Source: Bufo bufo (lineage: Eukaryota; Chordata; Amphibia; Anura; Bufonidae). Taken from it: DNA of 64,000 nucleotides. The notes below the pieces were generated by a model. It was given only the letters and a program-made list of their open reading frames with translations, ran no database searches and had not been told where the DNA came from. A program made the position numbers and the translations under genes. Positions 47,158-58,935 of the stretch are shown piece by piece; positions within the stretch are counted from its first letter, which is position 1; each line of letters starts with the position of its first letter. The DNA lies in assembly GCF_905171765.1 (NCBI RefSeq), contig NC_053392.1, positions 370,927,442 through 370,991,441 of the forward strand, in the 5' to 3' direction.

Positions 47158-50100
47158 ATGGCCCGCCGGACGTTCTCGGCCGAGGAGGCATACGCCCAGC
47201 TTGCCTCCGACTCAGAGAGCCCCAGTGAGGACCAGGATGACCCCAATTTTGTCATCCGCGTCGTCATCATCTAGCGATGATGATGATGAGCCCCCAAGGC
47301 GACGGAGACGCCGCCAGGCGGAGCAAGGGGACCGCCATGCCAGGGACCCTGTGGCCCACACTAGTACGAGCAGCTCTTGGGCTCGTACTAGTTTTTCTGC
47401 CCACCAGTTAAGTCCACCGGAGCCCCCTACCGGTGAACTTGCATGGTGTACCCCAGAGCATTTTGAGCCTGTGATTCCTGATTTTGTTGGCCAACAAGGA
47501 ATCCAGATTCCCACAGTGGGCTTAATTGAATATAATCTATTTTAGTCTTTTTTTCAGTGACCACTTTGTGAATCTGATGGTGGAGCAAACGAACGTGTTC
47601 GCCCAACAGTTCATTGCTCAGCACCCGGGCTCCTTTTAGGCTAGTAAAAGAGGGATAGAGGATGGCTCACCTCTGGTTGGTGATGGCAAGGTGCACCAAA
47701 CAGATGTTGTACCCAGTCACCAGAAAACAATAGTAGAAAAAATGGAATGGGCACTCTTATACCTAGTGCACTAGGTAGGCAATGCGACTCAAACAATTGA
47801 ATGTAATATATTAATTTATTGGTAGCGATGAATGTAAATATATATCAATATACAGTTGATAATAGAACCTAATAACTTAACCCTCTGGATAATAAAACCT
47901 CACATAAAATTGATAAATAAAATGCAATAGGCATAGATCTATCCACTGTTATAACCAATGGAAAAACAGAGGTCCAGTCTAGCGTTAATAGAAGAGACAC
48001 TATGTAATCCGTTACCTACAACAGTGGTTGGACAGTAAATATACCTCCAGGGAAATCTGTGAGTGAATAAATAATTAATTAATGGATCAATAGATAATAT
48101 GTGAAAAATCAGCAATGCGTGAGATAACACAGTGACTAAAAAGTGACAAAATATATTGAATCGACAATATGGTGTAAATAATTAAAATTGTGAATATAAA
48201 TAGATAAATAAATATATAAATATCTCTGGAGAATGGGTCCAATTGCTGTCCCCCACTGGTAGTATTATTCCAAAGTAGTGTCTCTAATTGATGGAAAACG
48301 TATGGGCTGGGTCGCTGTCTAATCCACACAATTGTCCGCAGGTAGACTCAGTTTGAATGCATGGGCTGTAACATTAAACAGCTACAGCATAAATGTATCC
48401 AATACTGTTGCGATTTGGTGGAGCAATAATGTAATTGTGGCAAACAGTATGTCAAAGTAGTTAGGCAGCAGTACGTATATGTACATTCTGCCCGAACCAT
48501 TGTAGAGGATGAGCCCCATCAGATGTAGCTTGCTGCATACTAATCAAAAAAGGATATTTATATATGTATTTGTGATCCTAATTAAAGAAACCGGATACGC
48601 AGCAGCAGCGTCACACAGCCAGCATTTTTCCACAGTCGGGGTGAGATAGCATCGGTAGCAGACAGCGCAGCTGCGCTACAGTGAGATAAGGCTGCTTAAA
48701 CCTACACCACGTGGGACGCCACGGTGGGAATGGATGTGAGTAAGAGCTATTAGCTCCGATATCTGTGAATTGATACAATATAGCTGGACATATACGTACT
48801 GCTGCCTAACTACTTTGACATACTGTTTGCCACAATTACATTATTGCTCCACCAAATCGCAACAGTATTGGATACATTTATGCTGTAGCTGTTTAATGTT
48901 ACAGCCCATGCATTCAAACTGAGTCTACCTGCGGACAATTGTGTGGATTAGACAGCGACCCAGCCCATACGTTTTCCATCAATTAGAGACACTACTTTGG
49001 AATAATACTACCAGTGGGGGACAGCAATTGGACCCATTCTCCAGAGATATTTATATATTTATTTATCTATTTATATTCACAATTTTAATTATTTACACCA
49101 TATTGTCGATTCAATATATTTTGTCACTTTTTAGTCACTGTGTTATCTCACGCATTGCTGATTTTTCACATATTATCTATTGATCCATTAATTAATTATT
49201 TATTCACTCACAGATTTCCCTGGAGGTATATTTACTGTCCAACCACTGTTGTAGGTAACGGATTACATAGTGTCTCTTCTATTAACGCTAGACTGGACCT
49301 CTGTTTTTCCATTGGTTATAACAGTGGATAGATCTATGCCTATTGCATTTTATTTATCAATTTTATGTGAGGTTTTATTATCCAGAGGGTTAAGTTATTA
49401 GGTTCTATTATCAACTGTATATTGATATATATTTACATTCATCGCTACCAATAAATTAATATATTACATTCAATTGTTTGAGTCGCATTGCCTACCTAGT
49501 GCACTAGGTATAAGAGTGCCCATTCCATTTTTTCTCCTTTTAGGCTAGGGCCGGTGGCTGGACTCCGGTCAGTGCAGCCGAAATGAGGACATTTTGGGGC
49601 CTCGTGCTACACATGTGCCTAGTCAAAAAAACCAGTGTCTGGCATTACTGGAGTGGGGACATCCTCTACCAGACCCCACTTTACAATACGGCCATGACAC
49701 GTACCCGGTTTGAGGCCATCCGGAAATGCCTGCATTATGCATTTTTGGAGGCCTATGTACCTGGAAGGGAGGTCGCGGTTGAGGAGTCTCTCATTGCTTT
49801 CAAGAGGAGACTCCTTTCCCGCCAGTATGTTCCTTCTAAGCGGTCGAGGTATGGCGTAAAGCTGTACAAACTTTGTGAGAGTACCTCAGGCTACACTTAC
49901 AAGTATCGTGTGTACGAGGGGCGAGATTCCCATATTCAACCCCCAGAATGTCCCCCCACTCTAGGTGTTAGCGGGAAACTTGTGTGGGACCTTATGCACC
50001 CACTGCTAGATAAGGGTTACCACCTGTACGTGGATAACTTTTATACTAGTATCCCCTTGTTCCAGTCCCTCGCCACCAGATCCACATCAGCTTGTGGGAC

Positions 50101-50780
50101 CGTGCAGAAACATCAACGCGGCCTCCCTACTCACCCCCTCCAGGTAGCCATCCCGAGGGATGAGACCCGTGCCCTTACCAGTGGAAACCTAATGCTGGTC
50201 AGATATAAGGACAAGAGGGATGTCCTTGTACTGTCCACAATTCACGGTAACGGCATCACCCCTGTCCCTGTGCGAGGTACCACGGCAACGGTCCTCAAGC
50301 CCGATTGTATTGTCGACTACAAATCGGTATATGGGAGGAGTTGATCTCTCTGATCAAGTCCTCAAGCCATATGATGCCATGCGCAAAACCCGGGCATGGT
50401 ACAAAAAAGTTGCGGTCTACTTGGTACAGGTTGCCTTGTACAACTCTTTTGTGCTGTCCCGGAGCGCTGGCAATACAGGGAAATTCCTCGAGTTCTATGA
50501 GGCATTCCTCAAGGCCCTGATCTTTTCTGACCAGGAAAGAGCAGGCCGGAGTACCTCGGGAACTGGAGGCGCCCGAATCGTCCCTGGCCAACACTTTCCA
50601 GGTGTGGTCCACAATACTGGAAAGAAGGGACGGACCCAAAAAAGGTGCAGACTGTGTCACAGGAGGGGGATACGGAAGGATACCACCACTCAGTGTGACA
50701 CGTGCCCCGATTACCTGGGCCTCTGCATTATTGGTTGCTTCAGGGGAGTACCACACTTCCATGAAGTACTAAATTTATAA
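47158..50780 (+). pseudogene. piggyBac transposase pseudogene (PGBD4-like)
   Basis: piggyBac transposases cut and paste DNA at TTAA sites with a DDD triad. Here the N-terminus (MARRTFSAEEAYAQLASDSE, then an acidic/arginine-rich stretch PPRRRRRRQAEQGDRHARDP) is frameshifted near 47265 and again near 47545. The reading resumes in FSDHFVNLMVEQTNVFAQQF and is then interrupted by the 1.9-kb insertion 47645-49548. After it come EMRTFWGLVLHM, GVKLYKLCESTSGYTYK, LYVDNFYTSIPLF, a single-base insertion near 50323, MGGVDLSDQVLKPY and a cysteine-rich zinc domain (CRLCHRRG...CDTCP). The first catalytic Asp block reads AVEESLIAFK, an Asp-to-Glu change. About 30 residues appear deleted after CLHYA. It is therefore not functional. 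Confidence 0.92.
47645..49548. mobile_element. Insertion with 748-bp inverted arms and 15-bp target duplication
   Basis: The sequence ctccttttaggctag occurs at 47630-47644 and again at 49534-49548, bracketing the insert inside the transposase. Arms 47735-48482 and 48788-49535 are inverted copies with no gap or mismatch noticed by eye, around a 305-bp spacer. A 90-bp unique segment (47645-47734) lies only on the left. A target duplication of 15 bp points to a retroelement (Penelope-like with inverted terminal repeats, or a LINE inverted by twin priming) rather than a cut-and-paste transposon. No reverse transcriptase is present. Confidence 0.8.
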
Positions 50781-53700
50781 TCCCCATCCCCAATTTTAAT
50801 TCCATTTAGCCACTGACAAATCAGAAAAAAACTATGGTTCTCAGACTTGAGACACTAAAACAAAACAATTTTTTTTCAAAAATATTATTATGTAAAACTA
50901 AAATAAATAAAAAAGTAGACATATTAGGTATCGCCACGTCCGTAAGATTCTGCTCTATAAAAATAAATACCCAATGACCTAACCCCTCAGATGAACACGG
51001 TCAAAAAAATAAAAACTGTGCAAAAGGTATTTTTTTGTCACCTTACATTACAAAAAGTGTAATAGCAAGCGATCAAAAAGTCATATGACCCCCAAAATAG
51101 TGCCAATAAAACAGTCCTCTCATCCCACAAAAAATTAGCCCCTACCCAAGATAATCGGGTAAAAAACTAAAAAAAAAAAACTGACTCAGACTATGGAGAT
51201 AACTAAAATGTTTTTTTTGGTTTATAAAAAGAATATATAGTGTAAAACCTAAAGAAATTTTAAAAAAGTAGACATTAGGTATCGCCGCGTCCGTAAGAAT
51301 CTGCTCTATAAAAATACCCCATGACCTAACCCCTTTAGATGAACACTGTCAAAAAATAACAAAAACAATGCCAAAACAGCAATTTTTTGGCAATTTTTCC
51401 ATTTTAATCTGTTTTTTCCAGTAACAAAGCAAGGGTTAACAGCCAAACAAAAGTTAATATTTATTACCCTGATTCTGCAGTTTACAGAAACACCCCATAT
51501 GTGGTCGTAAACTACTGTATGACCAAACGGCAGGGCACAGAAGGAAAGGAACGCCGTACGGTTTCTGGAAGGCAGATTTTGATGGCCTTTTTTTTGGCAC
51601 CATGTCCCATTAGAAGAACCCCTGATGCACCCCTAGAGTAGAAACTCCATAAAAGTGACCCCATCTAAGAAACTACACCCCTCAAGGTATTCAAAACGGA
51701 TTTTACAAACTTTATGAACCCTTTAGGTGTTCCTCAACAGTTTATGGCAAATGGAGAAGAAATTTCAGAATTTCTATTTTTGGTAACCTTGCCTCACAAA
51801 AATGTAATATAGAGCAACCAAAAATCATATGTACTCTAAAAATAGTCCCAACAAAACTGCCACCTTATCCTGTAGTTTCCAAAATGGGGTCACTTTTATG
51901 GAGTTTCTACTCTAGGGGTGCATCAGGGGGGCTTCAAATGGGACATGGTGTAAATAAACAAGTCCAGCAAAATCTGCCTTTCAAAAGCCACACGGCGCTT
52001 CTTTCTCTCTACGTCCTACCGTGTGCCCGTACAGTAGTTTACGGCCACATATGGGGTGTTTCTGCAAACTACAGAATCAGGGCAATAAATATAGAGTTTT
52101 GTTTGGCTGTAAACCCTTGCTTTGTTACTGGAAAAAATGGATTAAAATGGAAAATTTGCCCAAAAAAAATAAAATATCGCAATTCTGAAATTTTATCTCC
52201 ATTTGCCATTAACTCTTGTGGAACGCCTAAAGGGTTAACGACGTTTGTAAAATCAGTTTTGAATACTTTGAGGGTGTAGTTTCTAGAATGGGGTCATTTT
52301 TGGGTGGTTTCTATCATGTAAGACTCACAAAGTGACTTCAGACCTGAACTGGTCCTTAATTAAAAAGTGGGTTTTTGAAAATTTCTGAAAAATTTCAAGA
52401 TTTGTTTCTAAACTTCTAAGCCTTGTAACGTCCCCAAAAAATAAAATGTCATTCCCAAAATGATCCAAAACATAAAGTAGACATATGGGGAATGTAAAGT
52501 AATAACTATTTTTGGAGGTATTACTATGTATTATAGAAGTAGAGAAATTGAAACTTGGAAATTTGCTAATCTTTTTTAATTTTTTGGTAAATTTGGTATT
52601 TTTTTATAAATAAAAATGAATTTTTTTTACTCCATTTTACCAGTGTCATGAAGTACAACATGTGACGAAAAAGAAAATCTCAGAATGGCCTGGATAAGTA
52701 AAAGCGTTTTAAAGTCATTCACACAAAGTGACACTTGTCAGATTTGCAAAAAATGGCCTGGTCCTTAAGGTGAAATATGGCCGTGTCCTTTCAAATCCGT
52801 CACAAATGCCTCTTTTCAAGGGACAGTCCAGTGACAAAAAAAAATAAAAAAATCAGAATGTGTAAAATAATTAAAGTAATACCTTACCATTTCCCTCTGT
52901 CGCTTCCCAGGTACATGGTCAGTCTTTGTAATTCCTGAACGGCTTGCACCAGATAAATGACTGCAGCTCCCAAACACGGCCTGCAGTGGATCACTACTGC
53001 AGCCTGCGATTGGCTGCTGTAGTCACATGTCCGTGTCAAGAGGAGACTAGGAAGTAGGGAGACTACAGGGGGACCTAGGATGCATCAGAACAGAAGAAGA
53101 GGAAAATTGGTGAGGTGAGAATTACTGAACTTTTTATTCTTTTGTTCCACTTTGAGCAAAATTATTATTATTTTTGTAAAAGTTACATGTCTGAACAAGC
53201 TCTTCAACATGTCTGCACAAGCTCTCAGAATCCTCTACAGACAGTCCAGTCCGACTTCCATGTCAAATGGTGCCTTATAAAGCTGTCTTTAGGCTGCTGA
53301 TAAAAACGTAGTTCAAGCAAAACATGGATTGCCAAGGCCATACAAGTATCAAAGTGCAGTATTACAGCACAAAAGCTGAGGGTTCTCCGGGGGTCTCTGT
53401 GGGGCTCCGCACACAAGAGTGCCTGGCATTCAGCTTACCCATTCTGCAGCTGCAATCCAGCACAACAGCTGGCTCATAAATGGGTCACTGTACTGGCTGT
53501 ACTGGGACAAGTGAAACACATCATTCAGCACAACTTTGGCTGAAGGTCACACAAGTCAGGCATTTTAATCTACAAAGGCAACAACCCCGACAGGAAAAAT
53601 TGAATCAGAGAGAATCTGTGCCAAGAAAGAAATAAAAACACTTCTGCAGATTTTTAAGACTCTGAACAAGTGACATACACTGGAGGAGAAGAAACGAGAG

Positions 53701-54393
53701 CTACTCGTGACATCAAGACCTACTACAGCATCTCGCTGGAAGCCCACTGAAGGATCTGAGCAAGCAGCAGCCTTCCCGAGGAAAAATCTGCAGCAAGAAT
53801 CTGGAATCTGCAACAATAACACCGGAATAGATAGAAGGTAAAATGCAAATGCCAAATAAACCTTTAATAGCAACATCAGCAGATTATGTGCGAGGGTCTA
53901 AGCGAGGACAGAACATTTCTGCCGTGGATTTGTCTGCCTGGATTAAAGTTATTTGAGGACACAGACGGGACTTTTCAGGTCGTGGGTAAATGTATGTAAT
54001 ACACTTTGGTGGTGCCCCCCATACATGTGTGCCAGGAGCTTAGCAGTAGGCATCGCTGATGGTTCTTCCCCTCACAGTAACGGAAATCCTCTGCCTGCCC
54101 AGTGAGCACTGTATAAAGCCCACAGAGCAGAGTCACACAACAGAGAAATAATGAAGACAACGCTCATGAAAATTAATAATAAAAAAAAGCACAATGCCAC
54201 AAACAAAAGCGTCCTGGGTGAAGGGGTCAGGTTCATTAACATACTGCACAGGTGATCATTCACAATCCACGTTGTTGTGGCACCCACTATCTTTTAGGAT
54301 AAGGTGTTTTGGTTTTGTTGTTTGCTGAAGTCACTTTAACCCCTTAGGGACACATGACGTACCGGTACAGCATGTTTCCCGAGTCCTTAAGGA

Positions 54394-54419
54394 CACATGA
54401 CGTACCGGTACGTCATGTG
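54394..54419. repeat. Perfect 26-bp palindrome at piggyBac left end
   Basis: Centred on gtaccggtac; preceded at 54346-54370 by a decayed copy of the same motif. Confidence 0.85.
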
Positions 54420-55190
54420 TTGTCCAGATCACCGCTGTCCGGCGGGCGGTGATCGGAACAAGGTGCCTGCTCAAATCATGCGATCGCCGTAAACCGCAGG
54501 TCAATTCAGACCTGCGGTTTGCGGCTTTTACCTGGTGCGGCGGCGGTGCCATCGGGTCCCCATGGGGCTGTGGGGACCCGATGGCATGGAAGGCAGCGCG
54601 ATGCCTTCCTGAGGCATCTGCGCTGCCTTCCGGTAAAGAGCCTGTGAGATCCAGCCCCCTGGATCTGACAGGCCCCGGAAGCTGTATGAGTAATACACAC
54701 AGTATTACTCATACAGCCAATGCCTTCCAATACAGAAGTATTGGAATGCATTGTAAAGGAATATACCCCCAAAAGTTCAAGTCCCAAAGTGGGACAAAAA
54801 ATAAAGTGAAAAAAAAAGTTTAAAAAAATAAAGTTTTCCCCAAAAAAATTAAAAGTTTCAAGTAAAAACAAAAATGTCATTTTCCCCAAAGTTAAAAAAA
54901 ATTGGTACAAAAAAAAGTATACATATTAGGTATCGCCGCGTCCATATCGACCGGCTCTATAAACATATCACATGACCTAACCCCTCAGATGAACACCGTA
55001 AAAAATTTAAAATAAAAACTGTGCTAAATAAACTATTTTTTGTCACCTTACATCACATAAAGTGTAATAGCAAGCGATCAAAAAGTCACACGCACGCCAA
55101 AATAGTGCCAATAAAACCATCATCTCATCCCGCAAAAATCATACCCTACCCAAGGTAATCGCCCAAAAACTGAAAAAATTATGGCTCTCA

Positions 55191-55580
55191 GGCCGAGTTC
55201 ACACAAACGTGTGTGACACGTGCCCGTGCTGCGGCCCGCAAATAGCGGGCCGCAATGCACGATCGCCGGCCATGGGGCAGCCGCATCGGATCGCGGACTT
55301 ATTCACTTTAATGGGTCCGCGAGCTGCCCGTTCCGCTAAAAGATAGAACATGTCCTATCTTTTTGCGGAACGGAAGTACGGGACGTAACCCCACGGAAGC
55401 ACTCCATAGTGCTTCCAAGGGGTCCCGTCCCGTGCGGCCGTTCCGGGATTCTGGATTTGCGGACCCATTGAAGTGAATGGGTCCGCATCCGTGATGCGGA
55501 ATGCACACGGAACTGTGGCCGTGTATTGCGGCCAGCGATTTGCACGGGCACGGGTCACACACGTTCGTGTGAACTCGGCC
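55191..55580. mobile_element. Harbinger-like MITE nested in piggyBac-like element
   Basis: Begins ggccgagttcacac and ends gtgtgaactcggcc, flanked by TCA and TTA. It splits the 'atggctctca|gactatgg' sequence that is continuous in sibling elements. Closely related to 22686-23032. Confidence 0.88.
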
Positions 55581-57125
55581 TTAGACTATGGAAACACTAA
55601 AACATGATTTTTTTTGCTTCAAAAATGAAATCATTGTGTAAAACTTACATAAATAAAAAAAAAAGTATACATATTAGGTATCGCCGCATCCGTGACAACT
55701 GGGTCTATAAAAATATTACATGATCTAACCGGTCAGATAAATGTTGTAAAAAACAAAAAATAAAAAACGGTGCCAAAACAGCTATTTCTTGTTATCTTGC
55801 CTCACAAAAAGTGTAATATAGAGCAACCAAAAATCATATGTACCCTAAACTAGTACCAACAATATTGCCACCCTATCCCGTAGTTTCTAAAATGGGGCCA
55901 CTTTTTTGGAGTTTCTACTCTAGGGCTGCATCAGGGGGGCTTCAAATGGGACATGGTGTAAAAAAAAAAAAAACAGTTCAGCAAAATCTGCCTTCCAAAA
56001 ACCGTATGGCATTCCTTTCCTTCTGCGCCCTACCGTGTGCCCGTACAGCTGTTTACGACCACATAAGGAGGGTTTCTGTAAACTACAGAATCAGGGCCAT
56101 AAATATTGTGTTTTGTTTGGCTGTTAACCCTTGCTTTGTTACTGGGAAAAATGGATTAAAATTGAAAATTTGCCAAAAATTTTAAATTCTGAAATTTCAT
56201 CTTCATTTGCCAATAACTCTTGTGGAACACCTAAAGGGTTAACAACGTTTGTAAAATCTGTTTTGAATACCTTGAGGGGTGTAGTTTCTTAGATGGGGTA
56301 ACTTTAATGGCGTTTCTACTCTAAGGTTGCATCAGGGGGGCTTCAAATAGGACATGGTGTCAAAAAAAACAGTCCAGCAAAATCTGCATTCCAAAAACCG
56401 TATGGCATTCCTGCCGTGTGCCCGTACAGCGGTTTACGACCACATATGAGGCGTTTCTGTAAACTACAGAATCAGGGCCATAAATATTGAGTTTGATTTG
56501 GCTGTTAACTCTTGCTTTGTAACTGGAAAAAAATTAAAATTGAAAATCTGCCCAAAAAGTGAAATTTTGAAATTATATCTATTTTCCATTAATTCTTGTG
56601 GAACACCTAAAGGGTTAACAAACTTTGTAAAATCAGTTTTGAATACCTTGAGGGGTGTAGTTTATAGAATGGGGTCATTTTTGGGTGGTTTCTATTATGT
56701 AAGCCTCGCAAAGTGACTTCAGACCTGAACTGGTCCCTAAAAATTGGGTTTTTGAAAATTTCTGAAAAATTTCAAGATTTGCTTCTAAACTTCTAAGCCT
56801 TGTAACATCCCCAAAATGATCCAAACATGAAGTAGACATATGGGGAATGTAAAGTAATAACTATTTTTGGAGGTATTACTATGTATTATAGAGGTAGAGA
56901 AATTGAAACTTGGAAATTTGCAATTTTTAAAAAAAAAATGGTAATTTTTTATTTTTTTTTATAAATAAAAATTATTATTTTTTAACTTCATTTTACCAGT
57001 GTCATGAAGTACAATATGTGACGAAAAAACAATCTCAGAATGGCCTGGATAAGTCAAAGCGTTTTAAAGTTATCAGCACTTAAAGGGACACTGGTCAGAT
57101 TTGCAAAAAATGGCCTGGTCCTTAA

Positions 57126-57311
57126 AGAGGACCTTTCACTAGCCTGGGACTCCCAGGCTATGAGCTGTGCGCTACGATTACCCAGCGCTGCAGCAAGGGA
57201 CAACCCTAATACAAAAACTCCGCCCAGTACAACAGAGGGAGCTGCAGACACCGGAGCCTATACCGCTCTGCCCACTGATATAGTTAGTTTTTAAACTAGT
57301 GAAAGTCCTCT
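57126..57311. mobile_element. Short TTAA-flanked MITE nested in piggyBac-like element
   Basis: Begins agaggacctttcactag and ends ctagtgaaagtcctct, with TTAA at 57122-57125 and 57312-57315. Confidence 0.85.
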
Positions 57312-58840
57312 TTAAGGTGAAAGAGGGCTGAGTCCTTAAGGAGTTAAGGATACATGCACATGATGGGGATTACGCGCTTTTTCTTTCTGCTTCTTCGTAC
57401 AGAAAAACCGCTGCGTAATACAGTACCAGCAAAGTAAATGCACAGAAAAAGCACCAAAATCTTAATAAATAGCGCAAATTGATGATTTTTTAGCAGATTT
57501 TCTACACACAACTCTACACCATATACAGGTACCCTAAAGACAGCTTTCCACCCCGTTGTCAAAAATACAAAACACAAGCTATGTACGCAACAATCCATAA
57601 CAGACAAAAGTGCATTTAAAAGCTATGGAGACCTTTGAGGGAATTTATTATTATTATAGCAATCTACTCAATTTGAGCAAAAAAATTAAATTCTATTTTT
57701 TAAAAAAAATTCCAGTAGTTCTTGTAACATAGGGGTTAATTAAGAGTGCATCTGCAGATTGTGGGACAGATTTTTCATAAATATACGCATTCTACACGTT
57801 CGTGACTATTTCAACAGGACTTTTGCAAGAATCTTTGCGCTAGTGCCGGTTTTCTGCCTGCCCCTTAATTTTGCTGAAAAGACTGCATGGCAAGGGCGGG
57901 GCTGATGACCATGCAATATTTATCATCTTCTACGTATAAGTTTTTTTTTTTACAGAAAACACTGAAATCTATGCCAGCCAGGATGCTGAACGTAATTTAT
58001 GACAAGCGTATGACTTACCAAAAATCAGGTACAGCATCCAGCAGCACACCTGGTTATCTTAGCCCGGCGTACGCTGCAGGCTATGATAAATCTGCCCCTG
58101 TGAGCTTCTATTTACCTCCAGTCTTTTCATTCAGCAGAGCCGACAGCTCAGAAATACTCACAGTATTCTCAAAAGAATATGGCTTAACCCCTTAGTGACC
58201 ACCCATAGGTGTTTTTACGGCGGTCACTAAGGGGCTTTGGGCTGGAGCGCCGCTTTTTTACGGCTGCACTTCAGCCCAAGCTAGCGCTATAAAAAAGCGC
58301 TTTATTTACAAATGCCTAAATAGGCAAAAAAAAATAACTGTCTTGGCCCAGGTGAAAAATTAATACTTCACTTTTATTACGGTATTTATTAAAAATCTGA
58401 CACTAGATGTGTACATGAAAACCAAATTGATTGGTGTACGGACAATAGAAACGAAAAAGTTACTAAGGTGTTAAAAACACAGTCACCAGACCACTGTTAA
58501 TGATGTTAGTTTAGTGAATTGGAGGGGATGTGCACAATCCCTCACTCCAATGTCTAAAGAGGCAAACACTTGCCCTGCCACGTCTGCAGATGTTGTCGCT
58601 AGCTTCGTCTGATTGCCTTGTTTGTCAAGACTACTATAATTATACTGGTGGAAGACTTGGACCGTCAAACTGAAGGTGCCATCTGCCAGCTGACAGTTAA
58701 TGCAGACGTTGGCTACACAGCTATGTCTCCTGTGTATACCAACTGATCATCACAACAGTGAGAAGACAGTAATCCAGCCGGACTACTGGTTAGCTCTTAA
58801 CAGTGGAATTCTGACCGCATATTAAAACCTAGCACTGCCC

Positions 58841-58883
58841 CCCCGACATGTTTCGCCAGTAAGACTGGCTTCTTCAGGGGTAA
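58841..58883 (-). ncRNA. Hammerhead-ribozyme-like motif, minus-strand copy
   Basis: Read on the minus strand: ACCC, CUGAAGA, stem II GCCAGU/ACUGGC, GAAA, CAUG, UC, GGGG. It is the inverted partner of 58893-58935, differing at one loop base. One extra A lies between CUGAAGA and stem II compared with the textbook core. Confidence 0.55.
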
Positions 58884-58892
58884 TGGGCAGCA

Positions 58893-58935
58893 TTACCCCT
58901 GAAGAAGCCAGTGTTACTGGCGAAACATGTCGGGG
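58893..58935 (+). ncRNA. Hammerhead-ribozyme-like motif, plus-strand copy
   Basis: Stem I ACCC/GGGG flanks the core CUGAAGA (58899-58905), a perfect stem II GCCAGU/ACUGGC, GAAA, a self-complementary CAUG in place of stem III, and the cleavage triplet GUC. Very short stem III is a known trait of the minimal type I hammerheads of Penelope-like elements, thought to act as dimers. An extra A before stem II departs from the consensus and might weaken activity. Confidence 0.6.

Larger units (their letters stand above)
45476..52790 (+). mobile_element. Decayed autonomous-type piggyBac element
   Basis: The left end cctgttggggacacatgatg follows TTAA (45472-45475). The right end, read inverted, ggacacggccatatttcacc, matches the left ends of the copies at 7196 and 62982; a right-hand TTAA is no longer present, so the border is approximate. 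It carries the transposase relic 47158-50780 and has been broken by a MITE (46222-46976) and an inverted-arm insertion (47645-49548). Its length without the two insertions would be about 4.7 kb. Confidence 0.78.
54340..57343. mobile_element. Non-autonomous piggyBac-like element, 3.0 kb
   Basis: TTAA at 54336-54339 and 57344-57347. Left end ccccttagggacacatgacg; right end, inverted, ctccttaaggactcagccc. The body shares the 'acagaaaccctcc', 'gggttaacaacgtttgtaaa' and 'tatcgccgcgtcc' blocks with 45476-52790 in the same orientation and lacks transposase. A perfect 26-bp palindrome sits at 54394-54419. Confidence 0.85.
58320..58935 (-). mobile_element. Penelope-like terminal-repeat fragment
   Basis: An AT-rich stretch with no coding content that ends in the head-to-head hammerhead-like pair 58841-58935. 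Hammerhead motifs in this layout are known from terminal repeats of Penelope-like retroelements. The left border is a guess. Confidence 0.45.

Noticed and set aside
48087..49331. Pairs of identical 63- and 80-codon open frames on opposite strands
   Set aside because: The identity comes from the inverted arms of the insertion 47645-49548. The frames lack any recognised domain.
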